From positions 1-20,152 of the forward strand of contig JAFGBV010000094.1 in NCBI GenBank assembly GCA_016932955.1: a stretch of DNA of 20,152 nt, in the 5' to 3' direction. The notes under the pieces are model-generated. The model was not told the DNA's origin and did not search any database. It saw nothing but the letters and a program-made list of their open reading frames with translations. Below are positions 5,562 to 12,867 of this stretch, piece by piece (within the stretch, counting starts at the first letter, position 1; the number at the start of each line of letters is the position of its first letter). The position numbers were made by a program, and so were the translations under genes. Source of the DNA: Anaerolineales bacterium (lineage in GTDB: Bacteria > Chloroflexota > Anaerolineae > Anaerolineales > UBA4823).

Positions 5562-6083
5562 ATGAGCCGGCAACAGGATCTTCGTTCCCGATCCTGGCGC
5601 GGCGGTGGGCAGGGGGATGGATTCGATTGCGCACACTGTAAGGGTTATGTCTCAGCAGATGGGCTGCTCTCGGGTGTGCGCAACCGCAACCACTGTCCCT
5701 ACTGTCTTTGGTCGCGCCATTTGGATCTGGGTATCGCTGGTGACCGCCTGGCAGCCTGCAAGGCGCCGATGCGCCCCATTGGCCTGACCTTTAAACGCGC
5801 CCGCAATCGTTATGCAAGCGACCCGAACGGCGAGCTGATGTTGATTCACCAGTGCGCGGCGTGTGGCAAGCTATCCATCAACCGCATTGCAGCCGACGAC
5901 CTGCCTGAATGCGTGCTGGAAGTGTTTGCCCATTCCCTGGCGTTGGATAGCGAGACCAGGGCTGCATTGAAACGCAGCGGGATTATGGTCTTGCACTTAT
6001 CTGACCTGGATGCGATCCGGGCGCGGCTATGGGGGGCGCCGCGCCTGGAAGTCGCTTCAGCCTGGGCATGGGGTATCCCGTAG
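5562..6083 (+). CDS. RNHCP-domain zinc-ribbon protein
   Basis: A 173-residue protein named by its own signature: GVRNRNHCPYCLWS contains the RNHCP motif. Two zinc-ribbon halves are visible, FDCAHCKGYV and NHCPYCLWS near the N terminus, with a third CxxC pair in HQCAACGKLSINR. This fits a metal-stabilised nucleic-acid- or ribosome-associated protein, but the family has no established function that I know of. The start could be GTG at 5553, which overlaps the rsgA stop by GTGA and has GAAGG upstream, or ATG at 5562; both are in frame and differ by three residues. The tight linkage with rsgA suggests coupled translation and perhaps a ribosome-related role (inference). Confidence 0.85.
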   Translation: MSRQQDLRSRSWRGGGQGDGFDCAHCKGYVSADGLLSGVRNRNHCPYCLWSRHLDLGIAGDRLAACKAPMRPIGLTFKRARNRYASDPNGELMLIHQCAACGKLSINRIAADDLPECVLEVFAHSLALDSETRAALKRSGIMVLHLSDLDAIRARLWGAPRLEVASAWAWGIP

Positions 6084-6173
6084 TGGTCGGCATCATGCTG
6101 GAATCCCAGCAAACCCTCCTGGCGGCTGATTTCACAGGCGCGGCAGGAGGTGAAAGAAGGGTATACTTGCGGG

Positions 6174-6854
6174 GTGGCTGAAGCGTCTATTTCAATTGAC
6201 CAGGTGATCCGTACGCGGCGGAAAACCGTTGCCCTGATCGTGGAGCGGGATGGGCGGCTGGTGGTGCGCGCCCCGCTGCGCTTTCCGCAGGCGCAGATCC
6301 TGGATTTGGTGCGCCAGAAGGCAGACTGGGTGCGCGCCAGGCAAGAAGAGGCGCACTTGCGGGCTGCATTGTCGGCAGAACATCGTTTTGTGGAGGGGGA
6401 ATGTTTCTGGTACCTGGGCGAAACTCACCCGCTGGCGATTGTAGAGCGCAGCGCACCGGCGCTCACCCTGCGCCGGTGTTTCGAGCTGGCGCGTCCTGCC
6501 CAACCCCAGGCGAGGCCGGTATTTGAAGCCTGGTACCGCCGCCAGGCGCGGCAGATCATCACCGAGCGCGTGGATATGCTGGCGGCGCGCTGGGGATTGC
6601 GCTATGGGCGCCTGCGCTTCTCATCTGCGCGCACCCGTTGGGGCTCGTGCAGCCGAGGCGGCACGCTGAGCTTTACCTGGCGGTTGGTGATGGCGCCGCT
6701 GCCGGTGATCGATTATGTGGTGATCCATGAGCTGGCGCACCTGGAGCACCCCAATCACTCCAAAGCTTTCTGGGCGCGCGTGGGGGAGATGCTGCCGGAT
6801 TATGCCGTGCGCCGAAAATGGCTTAAGACCTACGGAAGCCAGCTCCACCTTTAG
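6174..6854 (+). CDS. YgjP-type zinc metallopeptidase (SprT-like, DUF45/PF01863)
   Basis: A protein of about 226 residues with the family layout: an N-terminal beta-rich part (RRKTVALIVERDGRLVVRAP), then SSARTRWGSCSRGGTLSFTW, and the zinc-binding helix HELAH followed by LEHPNHSKAFW, where the third ligand is expected to lie. HELAH begins 184 residues after this start. Members are predicted cytoplasmic zinc peptidases of unknown substrate. The start is uncertain: GTG at 6150 is in frame but overlaps AGGAGG (6145-6150), which could not then serve it, whereas GTG at 6174 has AGAAGGG about 12 nt upstream; I prefer 6174. It follows the RNHCP gene on the same strand after about 90 nt. No terminator is seen before the convergent lipoprotein gene, whose stop is 23 nt away. 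Confidence 0.88.
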   Translation: MAEASISIDQVIRTRRKTVALIVERDGRLVVRAPLRFPQAQILDLVRQKADWVRARQEEAHLRAALSAEHRFVEGECFWYLGETHPLAIVERSAPALTLRRCFELARPAQPQARPVFEAWYRRQARQIITERVDMLAARWGLRYGRLRFSSARTRWGSCSRGGTLSFTWRLVMAPLPVIDYVVIHELAHLEHPNHSKAFWARVGEMLPDYAVRRKWLKTYGSQLHL

Positions 6855-6876
6855 ATTTTCGACCGCATTGAGATGA

Positions 6877-7422
6877 TCACTCAAAGCTTACGCTGGAAGT
6901 GATCTGCGCCAGTATTTTGGCGAAGCTCCCTTCTGCGCTGCCATCTATGGTGAAGATGATGATCGCCTGTTGGTCATGCACAATGGCGGTGAGCGTGTAA
7001 TCGCCTTCCTGCTCGCCGATCACCCCATGGAAAGAGGCGCTGGCGGAGGGCTGACCCTGCACCTTGCCGGGGGTGGTCTCGCTGGTCACTTGCAGATCGT
7101 CTGACGTGCGGCTGAAGCGCAAGAGGAAGTTATCTACGATTTCGGATGGCTCGGCGGCGCCTTCAAGCTCCTCCAGGCCGGTAATGGCTAAGGATACGGC
7201 AGCTTGCTCCTCATAAACCTTGCTATCCAGCGCCTCCTGCGAACTGCTCAGGTAGAGCACATCGCTCTCGAAGGACATCACCCAGTCATCGGGAACTGAA
7301 ACAGAGAGGTGCAGGGAAGGGCTTTCAATCCGCTTCCAGCCAGAATCCTCAGCCTCACTGCACGCGCTGAGTAGCACGGTCAGCAACAGGCAGCCGACAA
7401 GTAATTGTTTGGCAATCTTCAT
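6877..7422 (-). CDS. Lipoprotein of unknown function (PsbP/Mog1-like fold possible)
   Basis: A 181-residue lipoprotein: basic start MKIAKQ, hydrophobic segment, lipobox LSAC with Cys at residue 21, then a mature domain of about 155 residues. The pattern WKRIESPSLHLSVSVPDDW near its start and the alternating strands that follow resemble stand-alone PsbP/Mog1-type or DUF1795-type domains; I hold this weakly. It would be anchored outside the cytoplasmic membrane. I chose ATG 7422 because it gives a proper signal peptide; the 26 upstream in-frame codons are not signal-like and run into an intergenic repeat (copy B). The neighbour upstream on the same strand is another lipoprotein gene, separated by a strong terminator, so this gene needs its own promoter; a TATAAT at 7529-7534 without a good -35 is the only candidate. 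Confidence 0.85.
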   Translation of the reverse strand: MKIAKQLLVGCLLLTVLLSACSEAEDSGWKRIESPSLHLSVSVPDDWVMSFESDVLYLSSSQEALDSKVYEEQAAVSLAITGLEELEGAAEPSEIVDNFLLRFSRTSDDLQVTSETTPGKVQGQPSASASFHGVIGEQEGDYTLTAIVHDQQAIIIFTIDGSAEGSFAKILAQITSSVSFE

Positions 7423-7490
7423 CCTATCTCTCCCGAACTGCAAAACTCGTAAGCTGATTATGGTTCTCTGGGAATTGCCGCGGTGAGGCG

Positions 7491-7526
7491 GATCTGCCAT
7501 CTGTCATGGCAATTTCCAATGAGACC
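7491..7526 (-). repeat. Dispersed 36-nt hairpin repeat, copy B
   Basis: It is 27 of 36 identical, without gaps, to the identical copies C and D. It holds the best hairpin of the family, a perfect TGCCAT stem, 5-nt loop and ATGGCA (7495-7511). It lies between the terminator of the upstream lipoprotein gene and the start of the next. Confidence 0.72.
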
Positions 7527-7537
7527 TGATTATAACG

Positions 7538-7579
7538 AAAAAACAGGCTGGAGCAGCAGTTTGCGCCATTCCAGCCTGT
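7538..7579 (-). terminator. Rho-independent terminator of the NBR1-Ig lipoprotein gene
   Basis: On the minus strand ACAGGCTGGA (7579-7570) pairs perfectly with TCCAGCCTGT (7552-7543), a 10-bp stem, and is followed at once by six T residues. It begins 22 nt after the stop at 7602. Confidence 0.93.
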
Positions 7580-7601
7580 GGTTAAGGTAAACTTTGCCGG
7601 G

Positions 7602-8843
7602 TTATTCGCCCAGGAGCCAATAGGCCACTTCTTCCACGTAGATCACCAGATCATCGGTGTTGGAAGAGCCGACCAGCAGACCAAAGCGACCTTCGTCGAA
7701 CATGTCGTCGGTGAACTCGGCCAGCAGTTTGCCGTTGGCGTAGATGCGGATGGTTTGCCCTTCCAGCCAGATACCCATCACGTTGGTCGAGCCTGGGCCG
7801 GGTTTCACGTAATCGGAGTATGTCCAGTTTTGCATTGTGTTCCAGGTTTCTCCATCCCATTTGTAGATGCGCCAAAGCATATCGCAAGAGAAACCGATCA
7901 CATAGCCCTTATTCGGCTCGGGGGCGCGCACCAGCAGTCCATAGTGGTCGAGCCCGGAGCATGTGTCGCCGATCTTGAAGGTGGCTTCGATGTAATAATC
8001 CTTCATGGCTGGCTTGTAGGATAAGCCCCATTCTTCGCTTTCACCGGCGTTGAAAGCGGTCATGATCATGTGCCCATCTGCGATCTCCATGCGGGTGTTC
8101 TCAGTCTCGAAGAGGTACCAGTTGCTGGCGGTGTCAAAGGTATCGCGCCAGTCTGGCTCGCCCAGGTCCAGTTCTCCGTCAGCGGTCTCAACCTTGATCT
8201 TGACGTAGAAGGGCTTAACGCCTTCATCGCCCAGGCCAAAATTCACATCCTTGGCATTGCGCAGCATCCAATCGCCCTGGTAGGTGCCGGGGGTGCCGGG
8301 GGCGGTGAGGGCGACGGAGATATCCACGGTTGCGCCGGGGAGCACCTCGCTTGGCAGGGGTTGGGTGGTGGGGCCGCCCATGATGTTGCCATCCACGAAG
8401 ACCAGATCGTATTCCGTCGTCCAGGTGCAGGTGCCGGTATTTTCCAGGCGCCAGATCTTGACGAATTCTTGCCCGGGGGTGACGGAAGTGTTATCGGCGA
8501 AGGTCACATCCAGAACGAACTTGGCGGCATCTGTGCAGGCGGTGGGGGTTGCTGTAGGCGAAGGTTCGGGGGTGGCCGATGGCTGGGGAGTATCACTGGG
8601 CTGGACAGCCTCGCTGGTGGCAGTGGGTTGGGCAGGTTCAGCAGGGGTTTCCTGCACCACTTGCGGCGTGGGCGGGATTGCCTGCTGCGTTAGCTCGGCA
8701 ACAACGGTCTGCGCCGCCTGGGTATATTGTATGCCGGGATCCTGGGACGGTGCGGCGGTTTCCTGAGAGGGCAGGTTGCAGGCGCCCAGCAGCAGGGCAA
8801 GAAAAAGAATCAGGGTAGTCAGTTTCACGATTGGCGTTTTCAT
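7602..8843 (-). CDS. Lipoprotein with Pro/Thr-rich linker, NBR1-type Ig-like domain and C-terminal beta-sandwich domain
   Basis: A 413-residue secreted lipoprotein. The signal MKTPIVK plus hydrophobic core ends in lipobox LGAC (Cys 22). A helix-prone stretch is followed by a linker rich in Pro, Thr and Ser (about 60-105), then an Ig-like domain of the 'next to BRCA1' type, recognisable from FVKIWRLENTGTCTWTTEY and LRNAKDVNFGLGDEG (about 110-215). The C-terminal part (about 225-413), starting WRDTFDTASNWYLFETEN, looks like a concanavalin/LamG- or DUF1080-like beta-sandwich, a fold often used for carbohydrate binding. This layout is frequent in Chloroflexota. Start 8843 has AGAGGA 5 nt upstream; an in-frame ATG at 8858 lies upstream and is less well placed. 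The likely role is surface binding; no catalytic motif is seen. Confidence 0.87.
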   Translation of the reverse strand: MKTPIVKLTTLILFLALLLGACNLPSQETAAPSQDPGIQYTQAAQTVVAELTQQAIPPTPQVVQETPAEPAQPTATSEAVQPSDTPQPSATPEPSPTATPTACTDAAKFVLDVTFADNTSVTPGQEFVKIWRLENTGTCTWTTEYDLVFVDGNIMGGPTTQPLPSEVLPGATVDISVALTAPGTPGTYQGDWMLRNAKDVNFGLGDEGVKPFYVKIKVETADGELDLGEPDWRDTFDTASNWYLFETENTRMEIADGHMIMTAFNAGESEEWGLSYKPAMKDYYIEATFKIGDTCSGLDHYGLLVRAPEPNKGYVIGFSCDMLWRIYKWDGETWNTMQNWTYSDYVKPGPGSTNVMGIWLEGQTIRIYANGKLLAEFTDDMFDEGRFGLLVGSSNTDDLVIYVEEVAYWLLGE

Positions 8844-8967
8844 GGCATTCCTCTTCATCTCGTCAAATATTGGATGGATTCTTAACGTATTTGCTCGCAG
8901 CGAAGTTCCCTATAAGATTGCTTTGGTTGTAATAATCAGATTGTACCTTATTTTGAAGGCTCTCTGG

Positions 8968-9003
8968 TACCTGCCCTCTGTAACGGCAAGTCCCAATGAG
9001 CCA
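8968..9003 (-). repeat. Dispersed 36-nt repeat, copy C (identical to copy D, inverted)
   Basis: Reverse complement of 20066-20101 over all 36 nt, with identity ending abruptly on both sides. It lies in the divergent gap between the NBR1-Ig lipoprotein gene and the deoxynucleoside kinase gene, about 36 nt before the kinase -10. Confidence 0.92.
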
Positions 9004-9035
9004 TTTTGAATGTTGGCGTTTGAGCACACTGGCCA

Positions 9036-9044
9036 TGTTATACT
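9036..9044 (+). promoter_or_regulatory. Extended -10 promoter of the deoxynucleoside kinase gene
   Basis: TGT followed by TATACT (9039-9044) is an extended -10; no good -35 lies at the right distance (TTGAGC at 9020 is too close, 13 bp). Transcription would start near 9051, with GGAGGAAG before the ATG at 9083. Confidence 0.6.
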
Positions 9045-9082
9045 TCGGAAAGTCTGGTCAGGAGAAGATCACGGAGGAAGAT

Positions 9083-9718
9083 ATGACGAAGCGTATGGTG
9101 GTGGTGGCTGGGAATATTGGTGTAGGGAAAACTTCGCTGTCGGAACGGCTGGGTGAACGGCTGGGATGGCGTGCGGCGTATGAATCGGTTGCCGATAATC
9201 CCTATCTATCCGATTTCTATGCCGATATGCGGGCCTGGTCGTTTCATTTACAGGTTTTTTTCCTGGGGCATCGTGCCCAGCAGTACCTGGAACTAGCGCG
9301 CAGCCCTCAATCGGCCATCCTGGACCGCAGCATTTATGAGGATGCCTATATCTTCGCCCGCGCCCTGAACCACATGGGTAACCTGAGTGAGCGCGATTAT
9401 CACTCTTACCGCCGCGTGTTTGAGATGATCGTGGAAAACCTGCCCCCTCCGGACTTGCTGATCTACCTGCGCGCCCCGGTATCCGTTTTGATGGAGCGCA
9501 TCCACAGCCGCGGCAGGGCGATTGAGAGCGGGATCACCGCCGATTACCTGGCTCTGTTGGAATCGTTCTATGAGGATTGGATGAAAGCCTTCGATGTCTG
9601 CCCGGTGCTCACTATCCGCAGTGACGATCTGGATTTCGTGCACAAACCGGGTCACCTTGACATCGTGGTGGCGCGCATCCAGGACCTGCTGGCAGGAAAA
9701 GAAGACCTGGTCTTTTAG
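9083..9718 (+). CDS. Deoxynucleoside kinase
   Basis: A 211-residue cytoplasmic kinase of the dNK/dGK-dCK family, which phosphorylates deoxynucleosides for salvage. It shows the P-loop GNIGVGKTS (10-18), the substrate-site block ESVADNPYLSDFYAD, FHLQVFFLGHR, the DRS motif in ILDRSIYEDAYIFA, and the lid-type arginines in ERIHSRGRAIESGI. The length is typical. The start at 9083 is fixed by GGAGGAAG (9073-9080); in-frame upstream codons at 8996 lie inside the intergenic repeat and promoter. Specificity (dA/dG or dC) cannot be read safely. It is the only plus-strand gene in the right half of the window, and its stop codon overlaps that of the convergent UbiA gene, leaving no room for a terminator. 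Confidence 0.92.
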   Translation: MTKRMVVVAGNIGVGKTSLSERLGERLGWRAAYESVADNPYLSDFYADMRAWSFHLQVFFLGHRAQQYLELARSPQSAILDRSIYEDAYIFARALNHMGNLSERDYHSYRRVFEMIVENLPPPDLLIYLRAPVSVLMERIHSRGRAIESGITADYLALLESFYEDWMKAFDVCPVLTIRSDDLDFVHKPGHLDIVVARIQDLLAGKEDLVF

Positions 9719-10719
9719 CCAGCGATCATCGTCAAGATGGTATCGGCAATCAGTGCAAGCAGGAAGACGATGCCAAAAGAGCGGTTGTGGTAAAAGGCGG
9801 CAGCGACGAAGTAATTGGGCCACACATCCGGAAAATTAGCCGGTTTTTCGGCTGGCTTGGGGGCGCGGAACATCGGCAGGATGCGATAGAGGCTTGGCAA
9901 TGCCAGGAGGACAACCGCCATGACGGGGGTGAAGAAGTCGGCGATCACCAGGTAAAAGGTGAGCAGGTACTGCAGCACGATCATGCCCACCAAAACACCA
10001 CGCGATAGCCTTTCTCCGATCACGACCGGCAGGGTGTGGATGTGGCGTTCTTTATCCATCTCGTACTTGTCAATGTGCTTGCCAAAGATCACCCCGGTTA
10101 CGCCCAGGGCGTAAGGCAGGCTGGCAATCGCCACATTCCAATCCCAGCTCCCGGTGATGGTATAGTACCCGCCGCCGATCATCAATGGACCCCATACCAA
10201 CAGCACGGTGAGCTCTCCGAGGGCGATGTATTTGAGCGGCCAGGTGTAGAACAGGACAAAGAAAGCACCAGAGGCCAGAAGCAGCAGGACGATCCTATCG
10301 CCCTTCAAAACCAAAGTCAGCCCGATGGCGAGGGCAAGTGCGCCGGTGACCGCGGCATAGGTGAGCAAGCCGCGCTTGGTCAGCAGGCCGTGAACCAGCG
10401 GCTGCGGGCCATACTGAGCGCGGTAATAATTATCTTTATCCACGCCTCTAACGAAATCGGTATAGTCGTTGAGCAGGTTGTTCGTAGCGTGGGCCAAGAT
10501 CAGGCCCAGCGCCACCCCCAGCCAGAGCCAGAAGGCGAACATGCCGGCGCGCAGGGCAAAGATACCCGCCAGCGCGGCGGAGAGGAAGGTCATGATCAAT
10601 ACGGCAGCCCGCGTGGCGATTAGCCAGCGTGAGATCAGATCGAGCTGTTGCCATTCTTCCTTGGATACATGCGGGATCACCTGCAGGGCTTTGCGCCACA
10701 TGGATGGATTGAATTTCAT
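9715..10719 (-). CDS. UbiA-family prenyltransferase (MenA-like)
   Basis: A 334-residue integral membrane protein with about eight or nine helices. The first Asp-rich motif is NNLLNDYTDFVRGVD (80-94), close to the NDYxDxxxGxD form seen in 1,4-dihydroxy-2-naphthoate polyprenyltransferases; the second conserved region reads HIDKYEMDKERHIHTLPVVIGE. Members transfer a polyprenyl chain to an aromatic or other acceptor at the membrane. No other menaquinone gene lies nearby, so the acceptor is open. The C-terminal segment after FRAPKPAEKPANFPDVWPNYF is unusual in having a soluble loop before the last helix. The start at 10719 gives an ATGA overlap with the aminotransferase gene and has AGAGG 4 nt upstream. 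It is the last gene of the operon, and its stop overlaps that of the kinase gene. Confidence 0.87.
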   Translation of the reverse strand: MKFNPSMWRKALQVIPHVSKEEWQQLDLISRWLIATRAAVLIMTFLSAALAGIFALRAGMFAFWLWLGVALGLILAHATNNLLNDYTDFVRGVDKDNYYRAQYGPQPLVHGLLTKRGLLTYAAVTGALALAIGLTLVLKGDRIVLLLLASGAFFVLFYTWPLKYIALGELTVLLVWGPLMIGGGYYTITGSWDWNVAIASLPYALGVTGVIFGKHIDKYEMDKERHIHTLPVVIGERLSRGVLVGMIVLQYLLTFYLVIADFFTPVMAVVLLALPSLYRILPMFRAPKPAEKPANFPDVWPNYFVAAAFYHNRSFGIVFLLALIADTILTMIAG

Positions 10720-11891
10720 AGCACCTCTTTCAAATTCTTGCATACAATTTCTACCTGCTGCTCAGTCATGACCCCCGAGAAAGGCAAGGCCAGCCCGCGG
10801 CGGCCCAGGTCTTCGGTGATGGGGAAATCGCCCGGCTGGTATCCAAAGCGTTCGACCATGTAAGGCTGCAGGTGGATAGGGAGAAAGTACGGACGGGCAG
10901 GGATGCCGCGCTTGCCCAGCGCCTGGGCGACGGCATCGCGCGAGATTTCTGGATCAAAGCGCACCACGTAGACGAACCAGGACATGCGCGTCGTATCTGG
11001 GCTGATATAAGGCGCTTCCACGCCGGGGATGTCGGATATGCGCTGGGTGTACCAGTCAGCTACCTCCTGGCGCTTGTGCATCAGTTCCTCCAGGCGTTGC
11101 ATCTGCACGCGCCCGATCGCCGCGCTGAGCTCATCCAGACGGTAGTTGTAGCCCAGGTAGGTGTGCTGCAGCCAGGTGTCGCCTGGGGCGCGGCCCTGAT
11201 TGCGCAGGGCGCGCATCAATGCTGCCGCGTCATCATCATTGGTGACAATCACCCCCCCCTCGCCGGTGGTGATCTGTTTGTTGGGGTAGAAGGCGAATAC
11301 TGCGCTGTCTCCCCAGGCGCCGGCCAGGCGGCCTTTGTAAGCCGCACCGAGCGCCTCGCAGGAGTCCTCGATCACCTTCAAGTCATGCTGCTGTGCAGTG
11401 GCGCAAATGGGCTCCAGGTCGGCGGGTTGACCGAAGACATCTACCGGCAGAATAGCCTTCAGGCGGGCGTCCGGGGCTGCCCCACGGCGTGGCAGCCAAT
11501 CTTTGGCATCGCGGCCTGCCTGGGAAAGGGCGGAGGCTGCGGCGCGCACGCGTGCCGGGTCAATGTTGCCGGTGCAAGGATCGATATCGACGAAGATCGG
11601 CACGGCGCGCTCGAAGAGCAGCACGTTCGTCGAAGAGACGAAGGAGAAGGGGGTCGTGATCACCAGGTCGCCATCGCTGATGCCTGCGGCGCGCACGCAG
11701 AGGTGGAGCCCGGCGGTGCCGGAGTTGACTGCAATGGCATGCTTCAAGCCGGAGAATTTCTGAAATGCCTGCTCGAAGGCAGTGATCTCCTGGCCCATGC
11801 TCAGGTAGGATGTGCGCATCACTGCAGCAACCGCCTCCCGTTCAGCATCGCTCAGGTCTGGGGAAGACATCGGAATTGTGATTTTGTCCAT
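10716..11891 (-). CDS. DegT/DnrJ/EryC1/StrS-family sugar aminotransferase
   Basis: A 391-residue PLP enzyme of the family that aminates keto-sugar nucleotides, such as PglE, DesV and PseC. Visible are the N-terminal MSSPDLSDAEREAV, the SGTAGLHLCVRA phosphate-binding region, VFGQPADL followed by VIEDSCEALGA (the Asp that pairs with the pyridine nitrogen), and the Schiff-base lysine K205 in FYPNKQITTGEGG. The segment GYNYRLDELSAAIGRVQ is also conserved. A stretch rich in Arg/Asp (about 127-143) is an insertion compared with short members. It lies 4 nt after the upstream gene and overlaps the UbiA gene by ATGA. Together with the PglC-like and NeuD-like genes it suggests synthesis of an N-acylated amino sugar. 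Confidence 0.93.
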   Translation of the reverse strand: MDKITIPMSSPDLSDAEREAVAAVMRTSYLSMGQEITAFEQAFQKFSGLKHAIAVNSGTAGLHLCVRAAGISDGDLVITTPFSFVSSTNVLLFERAVPIFVDIDPCTGNIDPARVRAAASALSQAGRDAKDWLPRRGAAPDARLKAILPVDVFGQPADLEPICATAQQHDLKVIEDSCEALGAAYKGRLAGAWGDSAVFAFYPNKQITTGEGGVIVTNDDDAAALMRALRNQGRAPGDTWLQHTYLGYNYRLDELSAAIGRVQMQRLEELMHKRQEVADWYTQRISDIPGVEAPYISPDTTRMSWFVYVVRFDPEISRDAVAQALGKRGIPARPYFLPIHLQPYMVERFGYQPGDFPITEDLGRRGLALPFSGVMTEQQVEIVCKNLKEVL

Positions 11892-11895
11892 GTGT

Positions 11896-12855
11896 TTATT
11901 TTATCCCTTTCTCTGGAGATGGGATTGAAAAATCGAGTAAAACCGGCAGGTGATCTGAGCCGATTGCTGCCAGCACCTTGCGCTGGTGGATATGGATGCC
12001 CGCAGAATGCAGGATATGGTCGAGCGGGATGAGGAAGAGCGGCGAATGCGCCGGCCAGGTGGGCTGGATGCCGAATCCACGCCGGCTGTCGTGCAGGCGG
12101 CTCTCTCGCAGCAGGTTCCGAAAGGCATCCGACCAGGAGGTGGTGTTCAAGTCTCCCAGCAGGAGAATTTCGCTTTCCTGCCGGGAAGCAAAATCAGCCA
12201 GCTCATTCAATTGGGCGTCGCGCTGGCGGGTCATGTGGGGGGCCTTGGGCGGCGGGGGGTGAGTAGCAATCAGGGTGAGCGCTTTCCCTTCCCATTCCAG
12301 GCTGGCAACCAGGGTGGGCACATTGGCTGGTCCAAACCAGTGGGTCTTGGTGTGTTGCAAGGGCAGCCGGCTGAAGATGACGATGCCATAGTTGTCCTCG
12401 CGCACTTCTGCATAGCAATGGGGATACGTTTCTTGCAGCGCAGGTTGGATGGCTGCCATCCAGCCTGTGTTCGTTTCGACAAAGACGAGGAGATCCGCTT
12501 GTGAGGCCTGGACGGATTGGATAAGGCGGTGATAATGAGAATTTTGCCCAAGCACATTGGCCAGGAACACGCGGCAGGTTCGACTGGCTCGCTGAGGCTT
12601 GCGCTGCGGCAGGTAAAGGGGCAGGATCAACACCAGGTTGAGCAGGGCAAATATCTTGCCCAGCAAGGCGCCGACGGTCTGTCCGCGGAGGGCAAAGATC
12701 AAGCCCAGGAGGGTGAGCAAAACCAGGTATTGCAAGCGAAAGTGGCTTAGCAGCTCGAAGCGCCACCAGATGCGCCCCAAGAAACCACCCAATGTGGCGA
12801 CGCAGAGCAGGATAACGGCTGCCCATAAGATCAGATCGAGAATACTGGTAAGCAC
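11896..12855 (-). CDS. Membrane-anchored endonuclease/exonuclease/phosphatase-family protein
   Basis: A 319-residue protein with an N-terminal membrane part of about three helices (residues 1-85, ending LNLVLILPLYLP) and a C-terminal EEP domain. EEP motifs visible are VFLANVLGQNSHYHRL, ADLLVFVETNT (metal-binding Glu), IATHPPPP, LLLGDLNTTSW and the final GSDHLPVLLDF (catalytic Asp-His). The domain hydrolyses phosphodiesters or phosphomonoesters of varied substrates. In a sugar/lipid-linked operon a lipid or sugar-phosphate substrate is as likely as DNA (inference). The start is GTG at 12855, 12 nt after the previous stop; no strong Shine-Dalgarno sequence is seen, so coupling is likely. It lies 4 nt before the aminotransferase start. 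Confidence 0.87.
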   Translation of the reverse strand: MLTSILDLILWAAVILLCVATLGGFLGRIWWRFELLSHFRLQYLVLLTLLGLIFALRGQTVGALLGKIFALLNLVLILPLYLPQRKPQRASRTCRVFLANVLGQNSHYHRLIQSVQASQADLLVFVETNTGWMAAIQPALQETYPHCYAEVREDNYGIVIFSRLPLQHTKTHWFGPANVPTLVASLEWEGKALTLIATHPPPPKAPHMTRQRDAQLNELADFASRQESEILLLGDLNTTSWSDAFRNLLRESRLHDSRRGFGIQPTWPAHSPLFLIPLDHILHSAGIHIHQRKVLAAIGSDHLPVLLDFSIPSPEKGIK

Positions 12856-12867
12856 GGTCTCATTATC

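Noticed and set aside
6162..6167. TATACT before the metallopeptidase gene, resembling a -10
   Set aside because: No -35 at a suitable distance and no extended -10, and it lies within the possible coding start.
10872..12032. 386-codon plus-strand frame opposite the aminotransferase gene
   Set aside because: Antisense shadow; the minus-strand frame has all aminotransferase motifs including the PLP lysine.
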